The notes: generated by a model from the sequence alone, not told the origin. DNA of 64,000 nt from Pseudoscardovia suis (GCF_002797875.1 NZ_PGFC01000003.1:186001-250000); one strand, 5' to 3'; counted from the stretch's first letter, positions 9,026 through 18,287 are shown. Program-made: numbers and translations.

Positions 9026-10474
9026 TCAGGCATTGCCCAAAACACCGATGGGACCTTCTACGGACGACGCATCTTCTGCACCTGACGCGCTGTCCGCGCC
9101 ATCTGCGTTATCTGCGCCAACAGTGTCATCTGTGTCATCTGCTCCTGCCGTGCCAACAGTGCCAACCGTGCGGACCGTGCCATTTGCGCGAACTGTGTTA
9201 TCTGCGCGAACCGTGCCATCTGCGTCATCGACGAGCCCATGTCGTTCCAATTCCGCGAGCACCGTGCGCATCATCAGTTTCGCATCAGCCTCCCCCAGAT
9301 GCTTTTCTTTCTCGTCGTCCTTCAAGGTTCCGCGTCGTTTCGCCCAGTTCTCCAGTGCCGCCGGCCGCTGATTCAGTGGAATGTCATTGACATCCTCGTC
9401 GAGTTTCCTGCAAATCTCCTGAGTGTCGATGGGCAGGACTTCGCCGTTTTTGAAAGCCTCGGCGTATCCGTCCAAACAGTACAGGAACCATTCATGCTCG
9501 AAAATCGCATGATGAGCCATGTACGGGTGGGCGGTAAGAACCGACAGCACCAAGGACTGCAAATCATGGTCATCCCTGAATTGCTGCTTGTCCTGCACGT
9601 CCTGCCACGTGATGTGATGGACGTATTCGAAAGGAATCGGACGTTCCTGATAGAAGTCAGGCAATCCAGAATAATACGACCGTTCATCATATGGGGCGCT
9701 CCCCCGCTCCAGCCGGGCAGTCACCCATCCTGTGTTGATGATGTAGCCCCGCAGGGGATCGTCTCCAGTCGTTTCCAAATCGATGCCGACATACGTACCG
9801 TGATAATGCGCTATACGGTATTGACGCATAATCCGACGGCGATACTCCGACTGCGGTTTGCGATTCACCGCTTTTTCTATGTCCCTAAGCCGCCGCCCTT
9901 GCATTGCAGCGATGCCTTTCAACACCACTTTGTATGGAAGATGGTGCGGCATTCTGTCAACATGGTCGAGCTGGACTCCCCGCGACTCCAGAATCCGTGC
10001 AATCCGCCTGTTGATATCGGCAAGGCCACGCACGATGGAGAAGTCAAAAGGTATGCCATTTGATTGAAACCAACGCTGCGACAGTGCCGCGATGGCAGCT
10101 TCGTTTGTTAGCAGGTCCTCCACTGTGACGCTGGAAATGCGCTCAGCATCCGCATTCGGAGCGCAAGCCTCGTCATCCAGTTTTTTCGTCGCGTATTCCC
10201 AGGCTTGGGCGAAAGTCATCTCCGGGACTTGTGGGATTTGCACAGCGCCCTGGGCATGGCCGTTCCCCTCGCTGGCGTCTTTCGCCGCACCACTGCCTTC
10301 TGCTGCGGCTCCGTCACTTCGCGAGCCTTTGCCATCATGCACGCTGCCGCCATCGTGCACGCTATCGTCATCCCACTTCGAAGCCGGGAGGCAATCGCGC
10401 TGTGCGACATCCGCTTGTAAGCCAGAACGGCGATCATCACCGATGCCGCCATCACCAACAGTCGCAAATTCCAT
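9026..10474 (-). CDS. DEDDh 3'-5' exonuclease domain protein
   Basis: 482 residues from the ATG at 10474, which has GAGG 7 nt upstream; an ATG 63 bases upstream (10537) is possible but its AAGG is 10 nt away. After a disordered Asp/Gly/Ser-rich N terminus, residues ~85-220 form a conserved-looking helical region. A DnaQ-like exonuclease domain follows: VGIDLETTG (motif I Asp and Glu), AHHAIFEHEWFL (motif II, with Glu where Asp is usual) and HLGEADAKLMM (motif III His and Asp). The C-terminal ~60 residues are a Thr/Val/Asp/Ala repeat tail encoded by short DNA repeats (~9070-9240). Cellular role unknown; degradation or proofreading of DNA or RNA is inferred from the domain. A hydrophobic peptide is encoded in another frame at the 5' end (see findings). 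Confidence 0.7.
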   Translation of the reverse strand: MEFATVGDGGIGDDRRSGLQADVAQRDCLPASKWDDDSVHDGGSVHDGKGSRSDGAAAEGSGAAKDASEGNGHAQGAVQIPQVPEMTFAQAWEYATKKLDDEACAPNADAERISSVTVEDLLTNEAAIAALSQRWFQSNGIPFDFSIVRGLADINRRIARILESRGVQLDHVDRMPHHLPYKVVLKGIAAMQGRRLRDIEKAVNRKPQSEYRRRIMRQYRIAHYHGTYVGIDLETTGDDPLRGYIINTGWVTARLERGSAPYDERSYYSGLPDFYQERPIPFEYVHHITWQDVQDKQQFRDDHDLQSLVLSVLTAHPYMAHHAIFEHEWFLYCLDGYAEAFKNGEVLPIDTQEICRKLDEDVNDIPLNQRPAALENWAKRRGTLKDDEKEKHLGEADAKLMMRTVLAELERHGLVDDADGTVRADNTVRANGTVRTVGTVGTAGADDTDDTVGADNADGADSASGAEDASSVEGPIGVLGNA

Positions 10475-10699
10475 GTCATGTCCTCTCATGTTCTCGTTCT
10501 CGGCCACGTGCCATTCAGCAATCGGATGCGCCTTCATTTTCCATGTACCTTCCTACGTCTTTCTGGCTCCGTATGCATCCCACCCAGACGTGTATCCAGA
10601 TCAACCAGGATTCACATCCATCGAAGATGCACACCGAAGATGTACACAGGCAATTGCACGACCGGAGTTATCGAATGCCGACCGATCATCGGACGCCGG

Positions 10700-11875
10700 T
10701 CACGTCCGAATAGCTTCATGCCCATATCTTGGCGCAGTCTCTGCCGAATCGATGTCTCGTGACCCGTTTTTCAACACCGCCAGCGCACTGAGATATCGGG
10801 TTCGAAATGCCTCCCATTCCTGATCAGACTGTTCCTGGCCCATGCATTGCGCCCGGCGTTCCAAGAAAATCATGTACTTCTTTGCGGCAGCATGCATTTT
10901 CCCGCGATCGTCTTTCCAATAATCAGATCCTCCGTCATTGGAGCGATAGAGTCTTTCATAATTTGTCGTTTTCTTCAAAGCCCGTTCGATGGCAGCCATG
11001 AGACGGGGATTAGATATCACGAACAAATCATCAGGGAGCAGTGATGTCAATCCTGCCAAGGGGTCGGATAGAAGCCTGCCGCTATCGGCGAATCGATATA
11101 TGGAACTGTCGAAGTTCGTCAGGCACGAAGCATAGATTTTCGTCTGGGTTTCCGAAAGTCTTTCATCTTCAATCAGCCATCGTTCGAAAAGCTGCCGCAT
11201 ATGCCCTGCGGTGGGAAGTTCCACGCATGCGGCTTCCTCGATTGGACTGCGATGAGTCCCGTCGACAGTCGCTTGCGCTTTCGAAGCGCGCTTGGTCACC
11301 ACCTCGAGCCGGCTCGCATCTCCAAGTGCGACTGTGCCCGATTCCAACACTTGGATAAGCCGCGGATAATGTTGATGTAAATATTCCCGCTCCGCCTCCA
11401 TGTCAAGGGTGGAAATGACCGACTGCCGGGTTCGCAAAAACTCCAAGTATTTGTTCACAGCAGAAAACAAACGGCTGTGATCGCTGGAGAAGCTGTTGCT
11501 CTTTGAATGCGGACGCAAGGTTTCATACGACCGCGAATTGTCAAGCACTGCGACCGCACACTCAAAAACGTGGATGTCCGTTACGGTGAAGAGATCCGAG
11601 GGAAGCACACTCATGATTCCGGAACGCGTGTCAGCAAAGGACACCTCGGTTCCCACGAACCTATAGCATGCAGGATCGTAACGCTTCAGATACGAACAGT
11701 AGGCGGAGACGGTGTTTTTCGACACGCCTTGCTCGTCCAGCCACGCACGAAAGCGTCGTTCTATGGAACGCGGTGTCATCGTCGTTTGCGCATTCCGTTT
11801 TGCCGCGCCAATGCCCTTTGCCACTCCAATGCCTTTTGCCGCTCTAATGCCTTGAGATGCCGGGGTCACATGCAT
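10700..11875 (-). CDS. Protein with two integrase-like core-binding (SAM-like) domains, no catalytic domain
   Basis: 391 residues; ATG at 11875 behind GGAGG at 5-6 nt. A unit of ~150 residues occurs twice, at residues ~40-188 and ~227-379. Matching pieces include FRAWLDEQGVSKNTVSAYCS with FERWLIEDERLSETQTKIYA, MSVLPSDLF with TSLLPDDLF, NKYLEFLRTR with KKYMIFLERR, and HYPRLIQVLESG with RYLSALAVLKNG. The first helices resemble the N-terminal DNA-binding domain of tyrosine recombinases, but no R...HxxR...Y catalytic domain follows. A DNA-binding role is inferred only. The N terminus (residues ~10-27) is built of an 18-bp DNA repeat. It is the first gene of the minus-strand group with the exonuclease. 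Confidence 0.55.
   Translation of the reverse strand: MHVTPASQGIRAAKGIGVAKGIGAAKRNAQTTMTPRSIERRFRAWLDEQGVSKNTVSAYCSYLKRYDPACYRFVGTEVSFADTRSGIMSVLPSDLFTVTDIHVFECAVAVLDNSRSYETLRPHSKSNSFSSDHSRLFSAVNKYLEFLRTRQSVISTLDMEAEREYLHQHYPRLIQVLESGTVALGDASRLEVVTKRASKAQATVDGTHRSPIEEAACVELPTAGHMRQLFERWLIEDERLSETQTKIYASCLTNFDSSIYRFADSGRLLSDPLAGLTSLLPDDLFVISNPRLMAAIERALKKTTNYERLYRSNDGGSDYWKDDRGKMHAAAKKYMIFLERRAQCMGQEQSDQEWEAFRTRYLSALAVLKNGSRDIDSAETAPRYGHEAIRT
11798..11851. repeat. Three 18-bp tandem repeats in coding sequence
   Basis: Three adjacent 18-bp units (plus strand TTTTGCCGCGCCAATGCC and two variants) encode the GIRAAK-GIGVAK-GIGAAK segment of the duplicated-domain protein. Confidence 0.85.
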
Positions 11876-12799
11876 GATTGCCTCCTTCCTGCCCGAGCCA
11901 TTGCGCTAAGCAATATCACGAACCGAGGCGAGTCACATGCCTAGACAAGGAGCACCTCGATTCATCGGAACTCCCTATGCCCAGCGAACCCGCGCTCATA
12001 CCTCGATGCCGCGATTTCTCGCTTATTGCGCAAAATACATCGTATCTCTTGTAACACATCGGTCAATGTGCGGCATAAAATTGCATGACACGCCTGAAAA
12101 TACAGCAATTAGTGGCGAGTCGCCCTTATGTGCAATTGCAAATCATTATGCGTCAAATCGATTTTTCAAAAAATGCATACGTTTCAACACAATTGCACAT
12201 ACAGATTCTTCTCAGATTTCTTATTCACCCCGTTTTCCTAGGCTTGATTTTCCTTGCTTGTTTATCAAACTCTGAGTATTTTCGCCGATTTTGCAAATAC
12301 ACAACTCGATTGATACGATGCAGCCAGGTTGGCCATCACGGCAACGAGCATAGACGCACATGCTATGCGGCCAGCCTCGGTGCAGCCTTCACGACCCAGT
12401 TGGCACGCGCTGCCCCGTCTCATGCAAGAGGATTTCCGTTACAACGCAGACAGGCGGCATACGTTTGCGCAAGCGAGAAGCTTCTTACATCCCATGAATC
12501 GGATTCCCCACGGCAAGGTTTCCCAATCAGCCCACGCATCCACGCAACTTATCCATAAGACGACATGCCCTGCAACAACACAGGACTATTAACGGCCAAA
12601 AGGCACCCCAAAGTTGAAAGGAGGACCAATGACCAGCCACGCCATGCACGCTCTTTCAGCGCCAGTCACCGACTTCGCAGAACCGAATACTTCTGCAAGT
12701 CTCCACCACAGCCAAGTCTCCACCATGACAAAGAGAGATTCGAAGCGAGGCCACGGCTACTGCCTTCAAAACCCCGGGGCACCACAGCCTCGCTTGCAT
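11876..12799. other. Long gene-free stretch with AT-rich core
   Basis: 924 bp between two minus-strand genes. Bases ~12030-12320 are clearly more AT-rich than the rest of the window. Small frames on the plus strand here lack ribosome sites or family features. A cryptic small gene or RNA cannot be excluded. No palindrome or tRNA is recognised. Confidence 0.45.
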
Positions 12800-13465
12800 T
12801 CACAAGATTGCGAGGAATCGCTGGGCGAATTCACCCTCGAAATCATCAGACTTGCCCACGCAAATCTCATCGTCATCCCGGATTTCGGAACTGCCGACTT
12901 GCCAGAACGCGCATCCCAAGGCGAGTGCCAAATCGTGGTCACGTTGTGTATCGCCGACAACCAGCAGCTGGTCGGGCGTGAATCGATCGTGCACATCCTT
13001 GACACCATCAAGCCTGTTGGAGGTATAGCCTTGGCAGAAAGCCGCACCTCGCTCGAACCCATCGAAGTAATCCTTCGGGGCGATTCCCGCTGTGGTCAAT
13101 TTGACCTGAGCGCGTTCACGGGTGTTGCCGGTGTACAAACCATTGACGGCACCTACGGTACGCGTTGCCTTGAGAATCTCCGGAATCCCGGGCACGCATG
13201 CAAGCGGATTCGCCGTGTAGTAGTCAACAGAAATGCGATTGAGCGCATCCATGTATCCGCGAAAATCGTCACTGTTTTCAATCGCCAGATATTCGCGGGC
13301 AATCTGCCCGTCAACCTTCCCGCTCTTATCAATGCGCACCCCCTGGGGCTTTGGATGCCCGAACAACGATTCGAAGGCATTGTCGAACAGGTTGACGCGT
13401 TTGTCGGATTGCAGCAGCGTCTTGTCAATGTCCCACAGAATCACGCGTTCGATACCAGTACCCAT
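12800..13465 (-). CDS. HAD-superfamily hydrolase
   Basis: 221 residues. The ATG at 13465 is preferred because AAGGA lies 5 nt upstream and HAD motif I begins within 10 residues; the frame extends further 5' without a start signal. Motif I is ILWDIDKTLL (DxDxT), motif II is near GLYTGNTR, and motif III/IV is VVGDTQRDHDLALALGC. The cap between motifs I and II is helical, as in phosphoglycolate-phosphatase-type enzymes. Likely a small-molecule phosphatase; substrate unknown. Gene-free DNA lies on both sides, so it is probably monocistronic. Confidence 0.75.
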   Translation of the reverse strand: MGTGIERVILWDIDKTLLQSDKRVNLFDNAFESLFGHPKPQGVRIDKSGKVDGQIAREYLAIENSDDFRGYMDALNRISVDYYTANPLACVPGIPEILKATRTVGAVNGLYTGNTRERAQVKLTTAGIAPKDYFDGFERGAAFCQGYTSNRLDGVKDVHDRFTPDQLLVVGDTQRDHDLALALGCAFWQVGSSEIRDDDEICVGKSDDFEGEFAQRFLAIL

Positions 13466-13866
13466 ACGATTCCTTACGTTCCACGTTTCTTGGCGAAATC
13501 CACAGCTTTTCTCAACAATCAGCTGAGACCGCGCCACAACACCATCGCCATCATATCCGCACACCGACGAGGTCATTCAGCCGGCCATTTGGATACGAGT
13601 GACTCCGGCATACGGCAGACACACGATGCAGACGTGTCCGGAGCACAGACAATGCAAAGCGAAAATGCAAGGTCACGGCATACGGTGCCACACCACGCAG
13701 CGTCACTACACACCGTGTCGGGATGCACTGTCTGTGTAGGGACGCACTGTGTCATAGCCCCAAGACGACAGCAACAAAGCAATGGCATGTAGGACCAATG
13801 ACGCACAGCGCAATGGCACAGGGCAATGGCACATGGGAAATGGCACAAACAGACCACGACACGAGC

Positions 13867-13951
13867 GCGTCGAAATCATGAACGCATCCAAATCATGAGG
13901 GCGTCCAAATCATGAACGCGTCTGAAACACGAGTGCGTCCAAATCACCCAA
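13867..13951. repeat. Five 17-bp tandem repeats
   Basis: Five adjacent units of exactly 17 bp (GCGTCCAAATCATGAAC and variants) begin at 13867, 13884, 13901, 13918 and 13935. They are non-coding and lie ~65 bp upstream of the first NAD operator. Confidence 0.85.
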
Positions 13952-14016
13952 AACAGACGGGGCACAAGATGAGAAAAGGTAACGGATGACGCCAGGAATC
14001 CTCGCAGCGGTTCATG

Positions 14017-14037
14017 TAATGGTCACATTGACTATTG
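14017..14037. promoter_or_regulatory. Second, weaker NrtR-type operator
   Basis: TAATGGTC-5 nt-GACTATTG has the same geometry as the operator at 14073-14093, with 6 of 8 positions symmetric. The two centres are 56 bp apart, between five and six helical turns, with this site upstream of the -35. Regulation by NrtR is inferred. Confidence 0.5.
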
Positions 14038-14050
14038 CCCCATTGCCGCG

Positions 14051-14079
14051 TTCACAACGACGCCACACCTACTTATAGT
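14051..14079 (+). promoter_or_regulatory. Promoter of the nrtR-nadABC operon
   Basis: -35 TTCACA (14051-14056), a 17-bp spacer and -10 TATAGT (14074-14079). The -10 lies inside the palindromic operator, so repressor binding would exclude RNA polymerase. Confidence 0.6.
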
Positions 14080-14093
14080 CATTCAGACTATAA
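14073..14093. promoter_or_regulatory. Palindromic operator, probably for NrtR
   Basis: Perfect 8-bp inverted repeat TTATAGTC-5 nt-GACTATAA, 65 bp upstream of the nrtR start and overlapping the -10 element. NrtR regulators of NAD metabolism are encoded next to the genes they control, which makes NrtR the likeliest ligand. Confidence 0.7.
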
Positions 14094-14157
14094 CAGCTAC
14101 TCTAATGCAACAGCACAGCCGGAACGGCGAAAGAACCGAAGCGACAAGGAGGAAGTC

Positions 14158-14952
14158 ATGCTTGTCTCAGCCAATGTCAGCGAGCGCATGTCTGAACCAC
14201 CGGATATTGGCGTTTCCGTTGTCATTCTCGCGCTAGGCAGGGCGAGCTCGGAAGAATCCGGTGCCACCGATGTCGCCACGACCCGCGGGAACCATGATGC
14301 CCGTCCCACATTATGGATTCCCCTCGTGCGCCGCATCAAACAGCCCTTCCTTGGCGATTGGGCGCTTCCAGGAGGCAATCTGCAATCCGGCACTTCCCTG
14401 GAGGATGCGGCACGCACTGCGCTTGAATCGACCACGCAACTTCGGCCAAGGTACCTCGAACAGCTTTACACCTTTGGAGATCCTTCACGGTCGCATGGAG
14501 GGCTACCAATGGTGACCATCGCATACTGGGCGCTTATCGCCACCACGGAGACCACACAGCTTACCGGCGGCGAAAACGTACGGTGGTTCCCCACCACTGA
14601 CCTGCCTTCCCTCGCATTCGACCACGGCGACATCATCGACTACGCACTCACACGAGTGCGCAACAAGGTCGAATACACGGACCTGGCAACGCGTCTTGTC
14701 GGAGATACCTTCACTCTCAGCCAGTTGCGCGAAGTGCATGAGGCGATAACGGGCACATCTTTGGATCCAGCGAACTTCCGCCGCAAGATGCTCTCTTCGG
14801 GAATGCTGGAGGCTACGGGATCCCAGCTGTCCAACGGCAAGCACCGTCCTGCGATGCTCTACCGGTATGTCGCACACGAGTCGCCCCATCAGGCGCATCA
14901 GAGACGGCCACAGGGCAAGGCAAGGCATGGGAATGCGGGGCACACGACCTGA
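14158..14952 (+). CDS. nrtR: NrtR-type Nudix-related transcriptional repressor of NAD synthesis
   Basis: 264 residues. The ATG at 14158 sits behind a near-perfect AAGGAGG, so the longer upstream frame is rejected. The N-terminal half is a Nudix fold (GDWALPGGNLQSGTSLEDAA...). The catalytic Nudix-box glutamates are missing (RTALES instead of REUxEE), as in NrtR regulators that bind ADP-ribose rather than cleave it. The C-terminal ~100 residues form a winged helix (TLSQLREVHEAITG, FRRKMLSSGMLE). It is the first gene of an operon with nadA, nadB and nadC, and its promoter carries two matching palindromes, which indicates autoregulated repression. DNA-binding specificity is inferred from position. 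Confidence 0.85.
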   Translation: MLVSANVSERMSEPPDIGVSVVILALGRASSEESGATDVATTRGNHDARPTLWIPLVRRIKQPFLGDWALPGGNLQSGTSLEDAARTALESTTQLRPRYLEQLYTFGDPSRSHGGLPMVTIAYWALIATTETTQLTGGENVRWFPTTDLPSLAFDHGDIIDYALTRVRNKVEYTDLATRLVGDTFTLSQLREVHEAITGTSLDPANFRRKMLSSGMLEATGSQLSNGKHRPAMLYRYVAHESPHQAHQRRPQGKARHGNAGHTT

Positions 14953-15115
14953 CAAGCCAAGGCCTTTCGCCAGCCCCACATCCATGCGGTCCGTTTGACG
15001 CAAGGCCCGTGTGCGGGACCTGTCCAATCGAGACGGCGCCCGGGCACAATCACACATTCGTTCTCTTACACCCATTTCGTTCTATTACGTCATAACATCC
15101 ACGAAAGGAATCACC

Positions 15116-16375
15116 ATGACATCCGTAGACGCCATCATCGAGAAGCTCGGGGCGACCAGGACCTGCGACGCAGGGTTGACGAAGGCGCCCTGGGCATTTG
15201 ACAAGACGAAGCCGTCATATGGCCCGGGCGCATCCGCGCTTGACCTCATCCCCCACAACGCACCGCGCCAGCAACCCCTGCCCGCCGAATACACACAGGC
15301 GTCCGATGACGAATTGCAAGAGCGCATCATCAACGCAAAGCGCGCTCTTGGCAATAAGGTGCTGATTCTGGGGCACTTCTACCAGCGCGATGAAATCATC
15401 GTGCACGCCGACTACACCGGCGACTCGTTCCAGCTTTCAAAGAACGCCGCGACTCGCCCGGAAGCCGACAACATCGTGTTCTGCGGCGTCCACTTCATGG
15501 CGGAGACGGCCGACATCCTCTCCACGCCGCGGCAGAACGTAATCCTGCCCAATATGTCTGCAGGATGCTCGATGGCTGACATGGCGAACATCGACCAGGT
15601 AACCGATGCTTGGGAACAGCTCGAAGACATTTGCGGCAAAGGCACCGACGCGGACGGAAAGCAACAAATAGTCCCCGTGACCTATATGAATTCGTCTGCT
15701 GCCCTCAAGGCTTTCTGCGGAAGGCACGGCGGCATCGTGTGCACGAGCTCGAACGCACGCCCTGTGCTCGAATGGGCATTTGCCCGTGGCAAGAGGGTGC
15801 TGTTCTTCCCTGACCAGCATTTGGGACGGAACACGGCGCTGGCAATGGGCATGAGCCTCGACCAGATGCCCCTGTGGGATCCGTACAAACCAGCTGGCAG
15901 CGCTGCGCCCGAGGACTACCGCGACGCGAAGATGATTCTGTGGAAGGGCTTCTGCTCCGTTCACCAGCGTTTCACCGTCGACCAGATCGATCGCGCTCGC
16001 AAGGCGTTCCCCGGCTGCAAAGTGATTGTGCACCCCGAATGCTCCATGGATGTCGTCAATGCAGCGGATGGCACAGGATCGACGGCTTACATCGTCAAGG
16101 AAATCGAAAATGCACCTGCCGGCAGCGCCATCGCAGTTGGCACGGAGATCAATCTCGTGAACCGTCTCGCCGCCCAGCATCCAGACAAAACGGTGTTCTG
16201 CCTGGATCCTGTGGTCTGCCCCTGCTCCACGATGTACCGCATCCACCCTGCATACCTTGCATGGGCGCTCGAAAACCTCGTCAACGGCAAGGTCGTCAAC
16301 AAGATCACCGTAGACCCCCAGACGGCTTCGGAAGCGAAGATCGCCTTGGAGCGCATGCTCGAAGTCCATCCGTGA
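15116..16375 (+). CDS. nadA: Quinolinate synthase NadA
   Basis: 419 residues; ATG at 15116 with GAAAGGA about 5 nt upstream. It condenses iminoaspartate with dihydroxyacetone phosphate to quinolinate, using a 4Fe-4S cluster. Visible signatures are LILGHFYQRDE, GDSFQLSKNA, FCGVHFMAETA, MSAGCSMADMA (cluster Cys151), HPECSMDVV (second cluster Cys) and DPVVCPCSTMYRI (third). Length is slightly above the short E. coli-type enzyme because of ~60 N-terminal residues. It follows nrtR and precedes nadB, its iminoaspartate supplier. Confidence 0.95.
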   Translation: MTSVDAIIEKLGATRTCDAGLTKAPWAFDKTKPSYGPGASALDLIPHNAPRQQPLPAEYTQASDDELQERIINAKRALGNKVLILGHFYQRDEIIVHADYTGDSFQLSKNAATRPEADNIVFCGVHFMAETADILSTPRQNVILPNMSAGCSMADMANIDQVTDAWEQLEDICGKGTDADGKQQIVPVTYMNSSAALKAFCGRHGGIVCTSSNARPVLEWAFARGKRVLFFPDQHLGRNTALAMGMSLDQMPLWDPYKPAGSAAPEDYRDAKMILWKGFCSVHQRFTVDQIDRARKAFPGCKVIVHPECSMDVVNAADGTGSTAYIVKEIENAPAGSAIAVGTEINLVNRLAAQHPDKTVFCLDPVVCPCSTMYRIHPAYLAWALENLVNGKVVNKITVDPQTASEAKIALERMLEVHP

Positions 16376-16466
16376 GTCATCGCCAGATGTCCGTGTGACA
16401 CAAATGGACATCACGCAGCCTTATGCAATCGCAAGGTCTTATGGAATCGTAAGGAAAGAAGATCCA

Positions 16467-18287
16467 ATGAACGCGAATGCACAGCCATCGATTTCGTCCG
16501 ACAACGCACGCAGCGACGCCAGGCGGAACACCACGCCGACCAGCGATGGCTTCACAACCGCAAATACCGCCGACACCTCGGCATGTTATCCAGTGGCAGT
16601 CATCGGGGCAGGCATAGCCGGGATTTCTGCCGCGCTTGCCGCTGCAAAAGCCTTGGACGATGCCGACAGCACCGGAGAGGCACACGGCAACAGCCAGAAA
16701 GTTCTGCTCATCGGCTCGGTGGAAGGTTCCAACACCTACCATGCGCAGGGAGGCATCGCGGCTGCGGTGTTCGATGACGACAGTCCGGAACTCCACACCC
16801 GCGACACCCTCATCGCAGGTGCCGGCTTGTGCGATCCCGTGGCAGTGAGCGTATTGACAGCAGAAGGCAAAGATCGGGTCAACGAACTGATTGAAGCCGG
16901 GGTCCATTTCGACCGGGATGCACAAGGCAACCTTGTGCGTGGCCTTGAAGGCGCGCACAGCCGCAAACGCATCCTGCACGCAGGGGGCGATGCCACCGGT
17001 CGAGTGGTCGAGACAGACATCTCGCATATGGTGCAGGCCAACCCCAGGATCGTCCAATCCGATGCATTCGTCACCGAGCTCGATTTCTCACATGAGGATC
17101 CGAGCATCATCACGCTCACGCCATCAGGCATGCAGACCGTCCGAGCCAAGCGAATCATCCTCGCGACAGGAGGCGCCGGCCAGCTCTATCCGTATACGAC
17201 GAACCCCGCTGGCGCATATGCAAGCGGAGTCGCGCTCGCCCTGCAGATGGGAGCGGAGGTCGCCGACTTGGAGTTCTACCAATTCCACCCCACAGCGCTT
17301 GCCCTCAAAGACAACTTCCTCATTTCCGAAGCCGTTCGCGGCGAGGGAGCGCATTTGATCAACGAAAAAGGCGAGCGCTACATGCCTCATGTGGATGAGC
17401 GGGCGGAGCTGGCCCCTCGTGACATCGTCGCGCGTGAGAATTTCCGTCAGATGATGCATCAGGATGGACGTCCCGTCTTCTTGGACGTGCGTCCTATCGC
17501 CGAGCATCATCCAGACATGCCACTGGCGGAATTCCTCGCCAAGCGATTCCCCAGCATCAACGCGTATCTCAAAGATAACGGCATCGATTGGAGCACGCAG
17601 CCGATTCCAGTGACACCCGCGGCGCACTACTACATGGGTGGAGTTCGCACGGACCTGTATGGCCGTACATCCGTGCCGAAGCTGTATGCCGTGGGAGAAT
17701 GCGCGCGTACCGGTGTGCAGGGTGCGAACCGCCTTGCGTCGAACTCCTTGCTCGAAGGTTTGGTTTTCGGCCATCGCGCAGGCATCGCCGCCGTGACGGA
17801 TCCGGATGGGAAAATCTGGGATCCTCGGCCGCTCGACCCTGCCGACGGCGCTTCGACACAGGATGATGACGTGCGCAATCTAGGCAAAACCCTTGGCGTT
17901 GATCTCTCTTCCATAGATGTGCAGGCTATCGGAGCGCACAGCACCGAGGCGACCCTTGAAGAAATTCAAAAGGGAATCCGCACGACAATGTGGAAGAACG
18001 TAGGCGTGCTCCGCACGGCAGAATCCTTGGAAAACGCAATCAGCGACCTCAAGCACCTTCACGATAGCCTCAGGCAGCTTGCAAACGACGACTCCAACCC
18101 TGCCCAGCACACTCCTGCCCCTGCTGTTCTTCGCGCCGGCTACAAGACCGTCGCGATGTGCACTGTCGCTTTGGCCGCCGCTACGGCAGCGCTCGCCCGC
18201 GAGGAATCACGCGGCGCCCATGCTCGCACGGACTTCCCGGACCGCGATCCACAGCAGCAGAAATCACTCGCATGGGTGCTCGAGTAA
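16467..18287 (+). CDS. nadB: L-aspartate oxidase NadB
   Basis: 606 residues from the ATG at 16467, which has AAGGAAAG upstream with rather long spacing; an in-frame ATG 63 bases earlier lacks a ribosome site. FAD binding is shown by VAVIGAGIAGISAA (residues ~45-60) and SNTYHAQGGIAAAV. The succinate-dehydrogenase-like active-site region is ILHAGGDATGR, and the family C-terminal block is GECARTGVQGANRLASNSLLEGLVFG. It oxidises aspartate to iminoaspartate for NadA. About 40 N-terminal residues of low complexity precede the Rossmann fold and are unusual for the family. Confidence 0.95.
   Translation: MNANAQPSISSDNARSDARRNTTPTSDGFTTANTADTSACYPVAVIGAGIAGISAALAAAKALDDADSTGEAHGNSQKVLLIGSVEGSNTYHAQGGIAAAVFDDDSPELHTRDTLIAGAGLCDPVAVSVLTAEGKDRVNELIEAGVHFDRDAQGNLVRGLEGAHSRKRILHAGGDATGRVVETDISHMVQANPRIVQSDAFVTELDFSHEDPSIITLTPSGMQTVRAKRIILATGGAGQLYPYTTNPAGAYASGVALALQMGAEVADLEFYQFHPTALALKDNFLISEAVRGEGAHLINEKGERYMPHVDERAELAPRDIVARENFRQMMHQDGRPVFLDVRPIAEHHPDMPLAEFLAKRFPSINAYLKDNGIDWSTQPIPVTPAAHYYMGGVRTDLYGRTSVPKLYAVGECARTGVQGANRLASNSLLEGLVFGHRAGIAAVTDPDGKIWDPRPLDPADGASTQDDDVRNLGKTLGVDLSSIDVQAIGAHSTEATLEEIQKGIRTTMWKNVGVLRTAESLENAISDLKHLHDSLRQLANDDSNPAQHTPAPAVLRAGYKTVAMCTVALAAATAALAREESRGAHARTDFPDRDPQQQKSLAWVLE

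Larger units (their letters stand above)
13466..14157. other. Intergenic region upstream of the NAD operon
   Basis: 692 bp containing, left to right, the promoter side of the minus-strand HAD gene, imperfect GCAATGGCACA-type repeats (~13800-13850), a five-copy 17-bp repeat and the NAD operon promoter with two operators. No gene is seen. Confidence 0.6.

Noticed and set aside
10700-11875. Tyrosine recombinase or mobile element
   Set aside because: The catalytic domain and att-like repeats are absent.
11937-12275. 112-codon plus-strand frame in the AT-rich island
   Set aside because: No ribosome site and no similarity; kept only as a possibility.
12614-13792. 392-codon plus-strand frame over the HAD gene
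   Set aside because: The minus-strand HAD gene has motif I to IV; the plus-strand frame has none.
13867-13951. CRISPR array
   Set aside because: Repeats are direct, contiguous and degenerate, with no spacers, and no cas genes are present.
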